A stretch of 64,000 nucleotides of DNA from Ardenticatenaceae bacterium (GCA_020634245.1 JACKCC010000011.1:314071-378070); one strand, 5' to 3'. Counted from the stretch's first letter, positions 1-8,639 are shown. Notes: generated by a model not told the origin, from the sequence alone. Made by a program: numbers and translations.

Positions 1-17
1 AATCGAATCCACCACTT

Positions 18-622
18 TTATTTTCCCGGAAACTCCAAGTTTCCGGGAAAATGCTCCAGGTAGTCTAACTCGTCCGGCAACAACCGTGTCATCAAATAAT
101 CTTGTACAAACTCCGCATAATCAAACCCGTCACCAAACATCTCCTGGATAAACCGATGGTCTACCAGTTTACCCTGGCGCAGCCCAACCCATTCTAAATA
201 ATTTGAGTACGGCCATTCTTCTACACATTGGACAATGCCATCCTTGACTGGATTGGCATGAATGTAGCGGCATAGATGGCGCAAATAATTGTCCTATCAA
301 CGTGCCGCGCTTTGAATCGTCCCTCAAACAATGTGCCTGTCCATTGGTAGCGCCGGTTGACGGCCCGCGAATAGCCGCCAAACACGCGTTTGGGCAGTTC
401 GCCGGCCGCTATCTGACCAGCTTGCCGGATGAGGAGATGGTAATGGTTGGGCATCAGGCAGTAAGCGATGATTACCAAACTGAATTCTGCTAGATACTTT
501 TTTAGTTGGCGCAAAATGTAAAGGTAGTTGTCATCTTCGATGAACAGGTTGTGCCGCCCGGCGCCACGGTTGTAGATGTGGTAGTAATGGTGTTGTTCGA
601 AAGTAATGTCTCGTCTGGGCAT
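18..622 (-). pseudogene. REP-associated tyrosine (Y1/IS200-like) transposase, frameshifted
   Basis: A RAYT-type transposase is a single-strand HUH nuclease that acts on REP palindromes. The N-terminal part starts at MPRRDITFEQHH, with GAGGAACC upstream of the ATG at 622, and shows YHIYNRG and the HUH motif NHYHLL. The C-terminal part carries YIHANPVKDG, which holds the expected catalytic Tyr. The two parts are in different frames. The break is near 290-296, where HVDR should run into DNYLRHLCRYIH and one base seems to be missing. Both ends lie next to perfect REP-like palindromes (21-51 and 652-688), the usual setting of RAYT genes. The gene is either inactivated, carries a base-call error, or is frameshifted during translation; inactivation is the simplest reading. 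Confidence 0.85.
21..51. repeat. REP-like palindrome R1
   Basis: Perfect palindrome with 14-bp arms TTTTCCCGGAAACT around a CCA spacer. It lies inside the 3' end of the RAYT transposase reading frame, so the last residues (FPGNLEFPGK) are translated palindrome. Near-identical copies occur at 652-688, 704-732 and 3850-3882. Confidence 0.9.
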
Positions 623-651
623 GGTTCCTCTACTATTTTTCCCAGAGACTC

Positions 652-688
652 CCATTTCCCCGGAAACTTGGAGTTTCCGGGGAAATGG
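652..688. repeat. REP-like palindrome R2
   Basis: Perfect palindrome with 17-bp arms CCATTTCCCCGGAAACT around TGG. It lies just upstream of the transposase start, so R1 and R2 bracket the transposase gene. Confidence 0.9.
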
Positions 689-699
689 TTGCTGGTTAT

Positions 700-3600
700 T
701 TATTTTCCCGGAAACTCGGAGTTTCCGGGAAATTGACTGATGATCTTCATCGTTTCGACGCTGACTGTAGTGACGCGGCGGAGTAAATCCACCACATCCT
801 CCTTGTAATCCACAAACCGGTACGTATTAAACTTCTCCCGAATGGTCGGGTCTTTGGGTTTGCGTTCCTTGTAGCGGTCGAGGACCCATTCGACGGCCGT
901 TCTATTGCCCAGTTTGTATTCCCAGGCGGCGGGTGGGACGCCGCTGAGGGTGGTGTAGGTGTCCAGTTCGATGACGCCGTTGGGTTTGTCAGCTTTGAGT
1001 TTGGCTCTGTACGCCTGGCGGGTGGCGTCGGGGTCGAGGTCGGTGCGCTGGAGCGGATAGGGGTCGATGGTTTCGTAGTTGAGGTGCAGGGCCATGAGCT
1101 GCTCGCCCCAGGCGGCCCACTGCCAGAAGTCGTCGTAGAAGGGGATGCGCGGGAAGTCGCGTTTGAGGTTGAGTTTGTATTTGGCGCGGTAGGCGGGATG
1201 GTGCAGGACGGCGTAGACGTAGTGGAAGATGTCTTGTTTGGTGATTTCACCCCCCGTAGGGGCGACCCTTGTGGTCGCCCTGGTTGCGGTGGATGCGTCT
1301 TGGGCGGGTGCATCTTGGGCGGGTACAAGACCCGCCCCTACAGTTTGGGGGTAGCGGGCGCGGAACTGGCCCAGCGCCCAGTCGGTGATGTTGTCGTGGC
1401 GGTGGTCCAGGTCGTCGTAGCGGTAGAGGGGCAAACATTGCACAGGATCGAGCGAGTAGAAATTCAAGTTTGGTAACACCGAGCTAGCACTTGCAAAAAA
1501 ATCAAGCCTTGTCCCATAACGAAATATGATCACCTGATTTTTATTTGATAGATTTTGACCAAATGCTGTCTGGTGCAGAGCGGTAAGCCGATCTGACAAA
1601 AAAGGATCAGCATAATATTTGACCTTGAAAAATGGTCTATACAATGCCTCTACAATCCAACTTTGATCGAATGTTGCTGCTTGACGAGCTAACAACTTTG
1701 ATTTGAGGGTCGAACTCCATTTGATTGAATAATCAAGAGAATCATCAATTTCGTTCTTATTCGTTCCAACTTTAATCTGCTCGTTATATTTCTCAATAAA
1801 GAAACGGATCTTTTGTGCTAAATTATTGGCATCGAAATCAATTACCCATTCATCACGATTTGTCGAAAAACCAAGTGTGTTTACATGAAATATGCCATCC
1901 TGATCATTCATAGGGACTGTTGGCAATAAAGTATCCCAATCATTCTCAACCACATTAAGCCAATAGTTCTGATTCCCAGGTTTTATTACCTCAAAATTGA
2001 TTTTTGACAGTGGATTTGTGGCTAGGAACCGTAATTTGTCACGTGCTTCTTCCATTTCTGGGCGACGCACGTACCAGATTTTGCATGGCTGTTCGTTTTC
2101 TTCTTGCTTTCGCACCATGAAAGCCAATGCCACACCGGTTTGAATGGCAAAGACATTGTGTTTTGGTCCAGAAAGTTTGGGATTCTTCCGTACGTCTCCG
2201 CCCAAATCCACGATGTAAATATGACTGAACTCCTCAGCTACCAGCTTACGAAAGCCATCGAATCCCCGCGCATCCAAAAAAGAGCGGTTGGTGACAAAGG
2301 CAATAATCCCATCTTGACCAATTCGGTCTGCTGCCCAACGGTAAAAGCGAGTGTACATGTCGTACAACTTGGTTTTTTGGGCGGTGCTGGCCTTGATGTA
2401 GGTTTCTTTGATGCGCTTATCAATCGCCGGGTACTCACGGTTCTTGTTGTTTTCGTTCTCGTTCTTCTGGTTGGCATTGTAAGGCGGGTTGCCGATGATG
2501 ATTGAAATCTCGCGCTGGTTTTGCCGTTCGATGCGCTCCAGGTTCTCGTCGGTCAGGCCAAACAGCCCTAGCTGGCGCACGTACTGGGTGCGGAAGCCCA
2601 TGTTGTCCAGCGTATCGACAAAGACGATGTTCTCAAACGGCACGTACTGGCCCATCTTCTGCTTGTAGGTGTACTCGATGTTGAGGTTGGCGATGTAGTA
2701 GGGCAGGATGGCCACTTCGTTGCAGTGCAGTTCGTGTTGGTATTTGTAGGCCAGTTGGTGCGGCGGCAGGTATTCGATGATTTCGGTGACGAAGGTGCCT
2801 GTGCCGGTCGCCGGGTCGAGGATTTCCACCCCTTTGTCGCCCAGCCCTTTGCCGAAGTGGCGGTAGCAAAGATGGTCGGCGGCTTCTATCATGAAGCGCA
2901 CAATCTCGTTGGGCGTGTAGACGATGCCCAGCCGGTCAGCCGCTTTGGGGTTGTACGCTTTGTAGAAGTTCTCGTACAACACCTTGAGGAACTTCTGCTT
3001 TTCCTGGTGGTTGTAAATCTGGGCGGCGCGGGCTTTGATGGCCCGGGTGTAGCCTTCGATACGGCCGTCAATCTGCCGCCGCACCTGACCTTTGTAAAAC
3101 GTGCCCACCACTTCGCCTAACTCGTGGGCGATGATGTTCTCGCGGTGAAACTGCGGCTCGTCGAAGACGGTGATGAAGATGTCTTCGGTGAGGACGTGCT
3201 GGACGATCATTTCGCGCACGTCGGCCATTTCCATGCTGGGGTTGATGGCTTCCTGGCACAGTTCCAAGAACTCTTTGGCCGCCTTCTGAAAGGTCTGATT
3301 GCTGTCATACTGTTCACGGATAGCGGCGCGCAGCATTTCGCCTAAATCGGGGATGTCGCGGGTGAAGTTTTCGATTGCTTCGCGGAATTCGCGCACTTCG
3401 CGGCTTTCGTAGCTGACGAAGCGGGTGAGGAGCGCATCCAGGTTGGCGGCGTCGCGGAAATCGACCCGGCCCACTTCCTGGCAGGCTTGATAGAGAACGG
3501 CCGTTTGCGTGTCCTCAAACAAAATGTTGTTGCAGGGGTAGCCTTTGGCGAATTTCTTTTTGATTTCCGTGTCCAGGTCGTCGGCTTCGTCCTTGGCTTC

Positions 3601-3834
3601 CCAGTAGCCCCAATCCTGGCGCAGGGCGTCTTTCAGCGTGCCGTCGGGGATAATCGTCTGGCCCTGACCGGTGCGGTAATCGAGTTCGCCGATGAGTTCC
3701 AGGTTTTTCTGCCGGGCGTATTGTTCGAGGAGGTCGTGGAAGGGTTTGCGTACGGCCGTTTCTTTGCGTGTGCCGCCGTAGCGGATGATTTTTTCGACCT
3801 GGGCGTGGTACTGCTGGATAAGTTGGATGGACAT
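700..3834 (-). CDS. Type IIG/ISP-like restriction-modification enzyme (nuclease + N6-adenine methyltransferase)
   Basis: This single 1044-residue chain should both cut and methylate DNA. The N-terminus has a PD-(D/E)XK pattern (PDG at 63-65, EAKD at 79-82). A helical region follows, then a gamma-type N6-adenine methyltransferase with motif I DPATGTGTF near residue 340 and catalytic NPPY at 449-452. The C-terminal half is a target-recognition region resembling the type ISP specificity domain. There is no helicase domain, so it is closer to type IIG than to true type ISP. Residues about 828-862 (GAGLVPAQDAP...) are encoded by an inserted palindromic repeat. The nucleotides for residues about 455-800 are clearly richer in A+T than the ends, as expected for an exchanged specificity region. 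No separate specificity subunit is adjacent. REP-like palindromes sit at both ends. Confidence 0.88.
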   Translation of the reverse strand: MSIQLIQQYHAQVEKIIRYGGTRKETAVRKPFHDLLEQYARQKNLELIGELDYRTGQGQTIIPDGTLKDALRQDWGYWEAKDEADDLDTEIKKKFAKGYPCNNILFEDTQTAVLYQACQEVGRVDFRDAANLDALLTRFVSYESREVREFREAIENFTRDIPDLGEMLRAAIREQYDSNQTFQKAAKEFLELCQEAINPSMEMADVREMIVQHVLTEDIFITVFDEPQFHRENIIAHELGEVVGTFYKGQVRRQIDGRIEGYTRAIKARAAQIYNHQEKQKFLKVLYENFYKAYNPKAADRLGIVYTPNEIVRFMIEAADHLCYRHFGKGLGDKGVEILDPATGTGTFVTEIIEYLPPHQLAYKYQHELHCNEVAILPYYIANLNIEYTYKQKMGQYVPFENIVFVDTLDNMGFRTQYVRQLGLFGLTDENLERIERQNQREISIIIGNPPYNANQKNENENNKNREYPAIDKRIKETYIKASTAQKTKLYDMYTRFYRWAADRIGQDGIIAFVTNRSFLDARGFDGFRKLVAEEFSHIYIVDLGGDVRKNPKLSGPKHNVFAIQTGVALAFMVRKQEENEQPCKIWYVRRPEMEEARDKLRFLATNPLSKINFEVIKPGNQNYWLNVVENDWDTLLPTVPMNDQDGIFHVNTLGFSTNRDEWVIDFDANNLAQKIRFFIEKYNEQIKVGTNKNEIDDSLDYSIKWSSTLKSKLLARQAATFDQSWIVEALYRPFFKVKYYADPFLSDRLTALHQTAFGQNLSNKNQVIIFRYGTRLDFFASASSVLPNLNFYSLDPVQCLPLYRYDDLDHRHDNITDWALGQFRARYPQTVGAGLVPAQDAPAQDASTATRATTRVAPTGGEITKQDIFHYVYAVLHHPAYRAKYKLNLKRDFPRIPFYDDFWQWAAWGEQLMALHLNYETIDPYPLQRTDLDPDATRQAYRAKLKADKPNGVIELDTYTTLSGVPPAAWEYKLGNRTAVEWVLDRYKERKPKDPTIREKFNTYRFVDYKEDVVDLLRRVTTVSVETMKIISQFPGNSEFPGK
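704..732. repeat. REP-like palindrome R3
   Basis: Perfect palindrome with 13-bp arms TTTCCCGGAAACT around CGG. It forms the last codons of the neighbouring restriction-modification gene (ISQFPGNSEFPGK), so the reading frame ends inside the repeat. Confidence 0.9.
1251..1351. repeat. Composite palindromic repeat inserted in frame in the R-M gene
   Basis: The outer arms CCCCCGTAGGGGCG and CGCCCCTAC...GGGGG enclose two smaller hairpins (GGGCGACC/GGTCGCCC and GGGCGGGT/ACCCGCCC). The element is read in frame as a GAGLVPAQ-type low-complexity segment, absent from what I know of related enzymes. It probably lies in a surface loop, since the frame on both sides is preserved. Confidence 0.75.
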
Positions 3835-3849
3835 AAGTATTTGTTAGTC

Positions 3850-3882
3850 ATTTCCCCGGAAACTTGAAGTTTCCGGGGAAAT
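3850..3882. repeat. REP-like palindrome R4
   Basis: Perfect palindrome with 15-bp arms ATTTCCCCGGAAACT around TGA, immediately upstream of the restriction-modification gene start. With R3 it brackets that gene exactly. Confidence 0.9.
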
Positions 3883-3889
3883 TGGGGAC

Positions 3890-4249
3890 TCATATTGATT
3901 GCAAAATAAACCAAAAGACAATGATTGCTAACATAACCAGAATGAACAGGAGTAAATTATACCTGTTTCTGGGGTTATCCCACCAGTTGGGTTGGTTTGT
4001 CGGTTGGATGGGGAGTGGGGAAACGGCCGTATCAATAGGTTCAATCAAATCATCATACTGCGGCGCGACATATGGGAATGGTTCCGTGCGCCCGGCCCGA
4101 AACTGTTCGCGCCGAATGGAGCGGCAAAACTGGCAATGTTTGGGCCGGTGCAAATTGTGTTGGCGAAAGTATTCCTGCTCGCCATAACTCCAGGTAAACG
4201 GTTCGCCGCAGCGGGCACAAATAATTGTTTCATCACGAAAATGGCTCAT
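3890..4249 (-). CDS. Zinc-ribbon protein with C-terminal membrane anchor
   Basis: The protein has about 119 residues. Two CxxC pairs (CARC and CQFC, about 27 residues apart) form a zinc ribbon of the 'probable zinc-binding' type. They are followed by a polar linker and one hydrophobic helix (LLLFILVMLAIIVFWFIL) at the C-terminus, so the ribbon should face the cytosol from a tail anchor. The start is the ATG at 4249, preceded by GGAGGTGATG, a near-perfect Shine-Dalgarno. An upstream in-frame extension exists but has no ribosome site. The function is unknown. It diverges from nothing obvious and follows the REP-flanked accessory patch. Confidence 0.72.
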   Translation of the reverse strand: MSHFRDETIICARCGEPFTWSYGEQEYFRQHNLHRPKHCQFCRSIRREQFRAGRTEPFPYVAPQYDDLIEPIDTAVSPLPIQPTNQPNWWDNPRNRYNLLLFILVMLAIIVFWFILQSI

Positions 4250-4356
4250 CTCATCACCTCCCACAAGAACCACCACCCCAATCATATAACAAATCAAGGT
4301 TAGATTACAACCAATGGTTTTGGCCATACAGAGGTTTTCAAAAGCCCGTCACCAAA

Positions 4357-4432
4357 CTTCCCGGAAGCTGAATTCGGCGATTTGGGGCCGGGCTGCGCTG
4401 GTTGAATGAACGACTCACCAGCTTCCGGGAAG
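4357..4432. repeat. Long-loop inverted repeat related to the REP family
   Basis: Perfect 14-bp arms CTTCCCGGAAGCTG (4357-4370) and CAGCTTCCGGGAAG (4419-4432) enclose a 48-nt loop. The core CCCGGAA/TTCCGGG is shared with R1-R4, which suggests a BIME-like or diverged copy. Confidence 0.75.
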
Positions 4433-4488
4433 AGGAGTAAATTGACATATTGCCGCCCAAGTGTCCGATAAATGGTTGGCTCCCTCAG

Positions 4489-4530
4489 TGACAACGGCCG
4501 TTCCCATATGAGGAACGGCCGTTGTCATTT
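4489..4530 (+). terminator. Terminator-like hairpin built from two ACGGCCGT octamers
   Basis: Perfect 16-bp stem TGACAACGGCCGTTCC with a 7-nt loop, followed by TTTTCT on the plus strand. Each arm contains one copy of the iterated octamer. No plus-strand gene lies immediately upstream, so the role is uncertain. Confidence 0.6.
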
Positions 4531-4641
4531 TCTATGCCGCCCAAAGCACCACCCTGTCAGGAAGACACGGCCGTTCCCGTACCCAAAACGCCTCGTACAA
4601 CGGCACAGGACGAAACTCCCGAAAACCAAATTACAACATTT

Positions 4642-4689
4642 TCCCGGAAACGGCCGTTCAGCATGTTTGCCAACTAAAAGTTTCCGGGA
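4642..4689. repeat. Inverted repeat of REP type
   Basis: Arms TCCCGGAAAC (4642-4651) and GTTTCCGGGA (4680-4689) with a 28-nt loop. They share the CCCGGAAAC core of R1-R4. An ACGGCCGT octamer overlaps the left arm. Confidence 0.65.
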
Positions 4690-4843
4690 TGCTGCGCGAA
4701 CATGAGACTGAAAAAACCTTGCCCCGAAAGATTGGGCTCTTGCGATGATAATCAGCCTTATGCTACTATTCAGACAATCCGCAGAAGGCTGCTGAATAAA
4801 AGCGATGCCCTTGCTCTGCGGTTGATTTAGGGGAGAACAGCTT

Positions 4844-5539
4844 ATGCCCAACATACCCATCAGCGATCCATTTGATTATGTCGGAGCCGCCTTGATTCTG
4901 GTCGGCCTGTTCCTGGTTTTGACCGGCCTGGGGTTGATCAAATTTGAAAAGATTCAGGTTACTTCTGGCCCAATGACATGGATAATCGGCGGAGCCTTGG
5001 CATTGCTTGGAGCCGGACTCTTAATCTACACGCCTAAAGCCGACTCTGCGGCGGAAACGGCCGTGCCCGCCACCCCGCCTGTCATTGCCATCCAAACCAC
5101 GCACGGCCATTATTTCACCGCCTTTGACAGCGCATCCCAGGAGGCGTGGGCAATTAGAGCAGAGACGGCCACCATCGGTGACTGGGAAAAGTTCAAACTG
5201 CTTTGTCTGGACGATGAACGGGCGGCATTTATGACGGTTCACGGCCGTTACCTGACCGCCCTGGATGAAGATTGGAACTGGATACTCAAGGCAGAAACAA
5301 CTGATTTACAGGAATTCGAAACTTTCACTCTCTTTAATGCCGACAGCGGCGCACAGTTGGATTGTACGGCCGTCGTCGCCTCCCTTTACGCCAACCAGCA
5401 GGCCCGGATAGCCTTAAAAACCTGGCACGGCCGTTACGTGACGGCAATGGACAATACCGATAACTGGAATTGGGTCATCAGGGCCGAAACACACGAACTG
5501 TTGGCGAACGAAAAGTTTACGGCCGTTTTACTGCCCTGA
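4844..5539 (+). CDS. Membrane-anchored fascin-like beta-trefoil protein
   Basis: The protein has 231 residues. Two hydrophobic helices (about 12-34 and 45-63) place the remainder on one side of the membrane. The C-terminal 150 residues contain three repeats, each opening with a basic-aromatic turn (HGHYFTA, HGRYLTA, HGRYVTA) and closing with W.IRAET or W.LKAET. This is the threefold pattern of fascin-like beta-trefoils, which bind carbohydrate or actin in other proteins. The substrate is unknown. The start ATG has GGGGAGAA upstream. The downstream gene runs convergently. Confidence 0.72.
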   Translation: MPNIPISDPFDYVGAALILVGLFLVLTGLGLIKFEKIQVTSGPMTWIIGGALALLGAGLLIYTPKADSAAETAVPATPPVIAIQTTHGHYFTAFDSASQEAWAIRAETATIGDWEKFKLLCLDDERAAFMTVHGRYLTALDEDWNWILKAETTDLQEFETFTLFNADSGAQLDCTAVVASLYANQQARIALKTWHGRYVTAMDNTDNWNWVIRAETHELLANEKFTAVLLP

Positions 5540-5585
5540 AAAATGTAAAATAACCATCTCCCCGCTCGGCTAATCTTTCAACTTC

Positions 5586-8462
5586 TCACTTAAACCCACG
5601 CCGCCCGCCGCCGCCGCTGCGCCGTGAACTGCTGCTGCGGCTGGAACTGCGCGAACTGCTCCGCGATCCGCCAAAACTGCTGGAACGACGGCCGCCATAA
5701 CTGCCGCCGCCGCTGCCCGCCGCCGGAAGCGGCGGCCGGATGCTCTGCGTCTTGCCCATGATGTCGCGCATCACCTTATCCAGCGACGTGCCCGGTTCCC
5801 AGGAAAGCGACTGCCGCTGCCCGGCCCCGATAATGGAGACATCCACCGGCCCGCCCTCGCCTACTGCCGTGTTCAGCACATTCGTCATCCGGCTGCTGGC
5901 CCCTTCCAGCGATCCGGTAAGCTGGTCGGACATCTTTTGCAGACTGACGCCGCCGCTGTCAGCGGATACCGGCGCTGCGGGTGATGATTTTGGCGGGCGG
6001 GGCAGCCAGGAACCCCGCTGCCAACGGCCGTATCGCCCCCAGGTTCTGCGCTGCGGTTGGTTGTGCCAGGATGTGCCGTCGGGGAAACGGCCGTTACCCA
6101 CCCAGCGCGGCGCTAATCCGCCCATCGCCTTCACCTGATCCAACAGCTCCCGTTCCACGCCCAGGGCCACCGCATAGGCAAAATAACGATCCAGAATAGC
6201 CTGCGCTTCCTCCAGCGCGCCGTACCGTTGAATTTCCTTCAAATATGCCTGGAAACCGCGCCATTTAGCCGCCTCCTTACGTCCCAAATCCGTCAGTGAT
6301 TTGCGCGGCCCTTCCAGTTTGCGGATAAAGAAAACGAGCGCCGCCATTCCGGCCCCCATCACAGCAAATAAAATCAACGGGTTACGTTCCCGGCCCAGGC
6401 CGCCGCTGACAAAAGAGAAGATAAACAAAGCCATGACCCCAAACCAGACAAACGGCAAAATTCCTTTCAAAAGACTACGCCATTCCCGGCCGCCGCGATC
6501 ATAAAAATGACCGACCATCTCCCCGCCCATCGCCGCGTACAGGCCGGGCAGTGCTTTTTGCAAACTGGGCTGAACAGTGTCCAGCGATACCGATTCCCCG
6601 GCCGGCATCACCGGCAGCAAGGCGTTGAACAAGTGAGCGGCATGAGCCGGTATTTTGTTGATTTCGCCGTTGGCGAGGGTAACGGCCGTACCCGGCGAAA
6701 CCAGACTGGCGGCCATCCGTTCCAACGTCAGCGCCTCGCCATCCAGATTGACGCGAATCAGCCCCAGGCTGGCCAGATGGAACAGCGACGCCAGGACGCC
6801 GCTGGGGGTCGGCTTACCTTCGACCAGGTAGGCTACCAGGCCGGGCGGCAAATCGGAAGGCGGCGTGGTGCGATAGCTGCCCATCGCCTCGCGCAGCCGG
6901 CGGCTGCCCCACAAATACCAGGCGACGATGGCACTGAGTACGGCCGTTACCCCCGCCCCAATCTTCACCACAAACCAGGTCAAATCGATGCGGGCCTGCC
7001 GGGCATGGTAGGCTTCGGCATCGGTAAAAGCCGCTTCCAGTTGGGTCTGCCAGACCGGTTTGGCGGCGGTCGTAGCTCCCGGCGGCAGGACGATGCTGAA
7101 GGCCCAGTTAGCGCCGGCACCCAGCGCTGTTGGCGGCGTCAACAAAATCGCGCCATCGGCTGCCCGCTCAACCTGTGCGCCATCAATCTGCACGTCTTCC
7201 AATCCTATCCCGGCGGGCAGCGCCAGATGAACCTGGGCCGATTTTACCGGCGCATCATACATGGGAACGCCTGCACTGAGAGAAGCCGAAGTGGCCGTCC
7301 AGGTCAATTCCTGCGTGCCATCCTCATTGTGGCGGATGGCTCCATCCACGGTATAAACCAGGGTAAACGTCGTTGATTCGCCGCGCACAAGCGCCGGAAC
7401 GCGCCATTCGGCCGTCGTTGCCCCGGCATAGTCAGCGTTGATAGAAACTTCATCAAGATATTCCGAGTATCGCGCCCAATAGGTAGTGCGGCGGTCTTCT
7501 TTGAAACTGTAACAGTTGGTGCAGTCATCCAAGCTGCCGGTTGTCAGATAAAAATCGACATCGCCTTCACGGATGGCTTCGATTTGGATGCCATCACTGT
7601 ACAGCCAGCTTAGTTCGCGGGAACCGGTGTACAGTGCTCCCTCGCTCACGCTGATTTGCTGCTGTTCGGTGATGGTTAAACGGCCGTCTTCTTGCAGTGC
7701 CATGTCAATATCAATCTGGGCAATCGTGTAAACCAGGCCGGCCTCATCTTCGGCGATTTGCCAGGGCTGGGGAACGGCCGTGACCAATCCCGGCGGGAAA
7801 TTCACCAGCACCTGGAACGCTGTCCCATCGGCCACCGGCTCCTGCGCTTCAAACACAATCCGCTGTCCCCCGGCCGATTCCGTCACATGAACTGTATTCG
7901 CCGGGCCAAACGCCTGAGCATCCAATTCGTCGGCGGGCAGCGTAAAGGGCAAATTGACCGTCACCCGGCTGGCGGTCACATCCAGGCCGCTGCGGTCTTC
8001 GGCCACCGCCCGCCATTCCAACGTATTGACATCTTCGTACACCCACAGCCCGCCTACCACGTCGTACTGCACCACAAAAACGATTTCATCACCGGCCTGG
8101 GTTTCCGGAAACTCCCAATCGACGTACAAGAAATTCCCTTCTTTATCGACCGAGTAAGCCAACGGGCCGCTGCCGGCGCGATAGGGGGTCAGGGCGGTCA
8201 ACGACGGGCCGCCGGCAACGGTGACGTTTTCGATGTCGCTGACCAATGCCAGCGGGATTTCGGCGAAGCCGCTGCTAAAACTGCCGCCGAACCGGATGTG
8301 CTGGATTTCGCTGACGGTGAAACGGCCGTCTTCGTGAAGCGTAATATCCACATCATAGCGCACATAAGCCAGATCAGGCGTCTGCGCCGCAGCAGGTACG
8401 GCCAGGACCAAAATAAGGAATACCAACAGGAATAGCCAATAGATGGATATGCGGTTTTTCAT
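5586..8462 (-). CDS. DUF2207 predicted membrane protein
   Basis: This 958-residue protein begins with a signal peptide (LVFLILVLAVPAAAQ). The exported part has two copies of the DUF2207 module; each opens with a D-I-x-(L/M)-x-E-D-G-R-(F/L)-T strand (ITLHEDGRFTVSE and MALQEDGRLTITE). A transmembrane helix follows near residue 500, then a cytoplasmic region, a second membrane pair (FVWFGVMALFIFSF and ILFAVMGAGMAALVFF), and a tail that is almost only Gly, Ser and Arg. The family is widespread and functionally uncharacterised. The basic Ser/Arg tail is typical of it. It stands alone between a convergent plus-strand gene and a same-strand protease. Confidence 0.85.
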   Translation of the reverse strand: MKNRISIYWLFLLVFLILVLAVPAAAQTPDLAYVRYDVDITLHEDGRFTVSEIQHIRFGGSFSSGFAEIPLALVSDIENVTVAGGPSLTALTPYRAGSGPLAYSVDKEGNFLYVDWEFPETQAGDEIVFVVQYDVVGGLWVYEDVNTLEWRAVAEDRSGLDVTASRVTVNLPFTLPADELDAQAFGPANTVHVTESAGGQRIVFEAQEPVADGTAFQVLVNFPPGLVTAVPQPWQIAEDEAGLVYTIAQIDIDMALQEDGRLTITEQQQISVSEGALYTGSRELSWLYSDGIQIEAIREGDVDFYLTTGSLDDCTNCYSFKEDRRTTYWARYSEYLDEVSINADYAGATTAEWRVPALVRGESTTFTLVYTVDGAIRHNEDGTQELTWTATSASLSAGVPMYDAPVKSAQVHLALPAGIGLEDVQIDGAQVERAADGAILLTPPTALGAGANWAFSIVLPPGATTAAKPVWQTQLEAAFTDAEAYHARQARIDLTWFVVKIGAGVTAVLSAIVAWYLWGSRRLREAMGSYRTTPPSDLPPGLVAYLVEGKPTPSGVLASLFHLASLGLIRVNLDGEALTLERMAASLVSPGTAVTLANGEINKIPAHAAHLFNALLPVMPAGESVSLDTVQPSLQKALPGLYAAMGGEMVGHFYDRGGREWRSLLKGILPFVWFGVMALFIFSFVSGGLGRERNPLILFAVMGAGMAALVFFIRKLEGPRKSLTDLGRKEAAKWRGFQAYLKEIQRYGALEEAQAILDRYFAYAVALGVERELLDQVKAMGGLAPRWVGNGRFPDGTSWHNQPQRRTWGRYGRWQRGSWLPRPPKSSPAAPVSADSGGVSLQKMSDQLTGSLEGASSRMTNVLNTAVGEGGPVDVSIIGAGQRQSLSWEPGTSLDKVMRDIMGKTQSIRPPLPAAGSGGGSYGGRRSSSFGGSRSSSRSSSRSSSSRRSGGGGRRGFK

Positions 8463-8555
8463 GGGCTTGTTTGGTTCTCGCTAACTATTCAGGAAACAGG
8501 TTCACAACACAGCGAGGATAGGATAGCATGAAATGGGGGGCGCTGGCAATCAAAA

Positions 8556-8586
8556 ACGGCCGTTACCCATGCGGGTAACGGCCAGC
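8556..8586 (-). terminator. Rho-independent terminator after the serine protease gene
   Basis: The arms GGCCGTTACCC and GGGTAACGGCC flank a 4-nt loop. On the minus strand the stem is followed by GTTTTTG. It lies 54 bases past the protease stop codon. One arm is another ACGGCCGT octamer. Confidence 0.75.
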
Positions 8587-8639
8587 AAAAGGAAGGACAG
8601 ACAGTCTACCTCTGTCTGACCGGAGGAACAACTTAAGAG

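Larger units (their letters stand above)
4250..4843. other. Repeat-rich intergenic region
   Basis: I see no credible gene here; a 64-codon minus-strand frame at 4300-4494 has no ribosome site or family resemblance. The stretch holds two long-loop inverted repeats related to the REP family and a strong terminator-like hairpin, listed separately, plus four ACGGCCGT octamers. Confidence 0.6.

Noticed and set aside
747..1328. A Pro/Thr-rich 193-codon frame in the R-M gene
   Set aside because: It is out of frame with the methyltransferase and is produced by the repeat insertion and codon bias; no start signal.
4300..4494. A 64-codon minus-strand frame near the zinc-ribbon gene
   Set aside because: No ribosome site or recognisable motif, and it overlaps the inverted-repeat arms.
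6507..7376. A 289-codon plus-strand frame inside the DUF2207 gene
   Set aside because: It is the antisense shadow of a convincing 958-residue protein with signal peptide and known domain; its own sequence is Gln/Arg/Gly-rich without motifs.
7692..8435. A 247-codon plus-strand frame antisense to the DUF2207 N-terminus
   Set aside because: Same reason: high-GC shadow, no ribosome site, His/Arg/Gln-rich composition.
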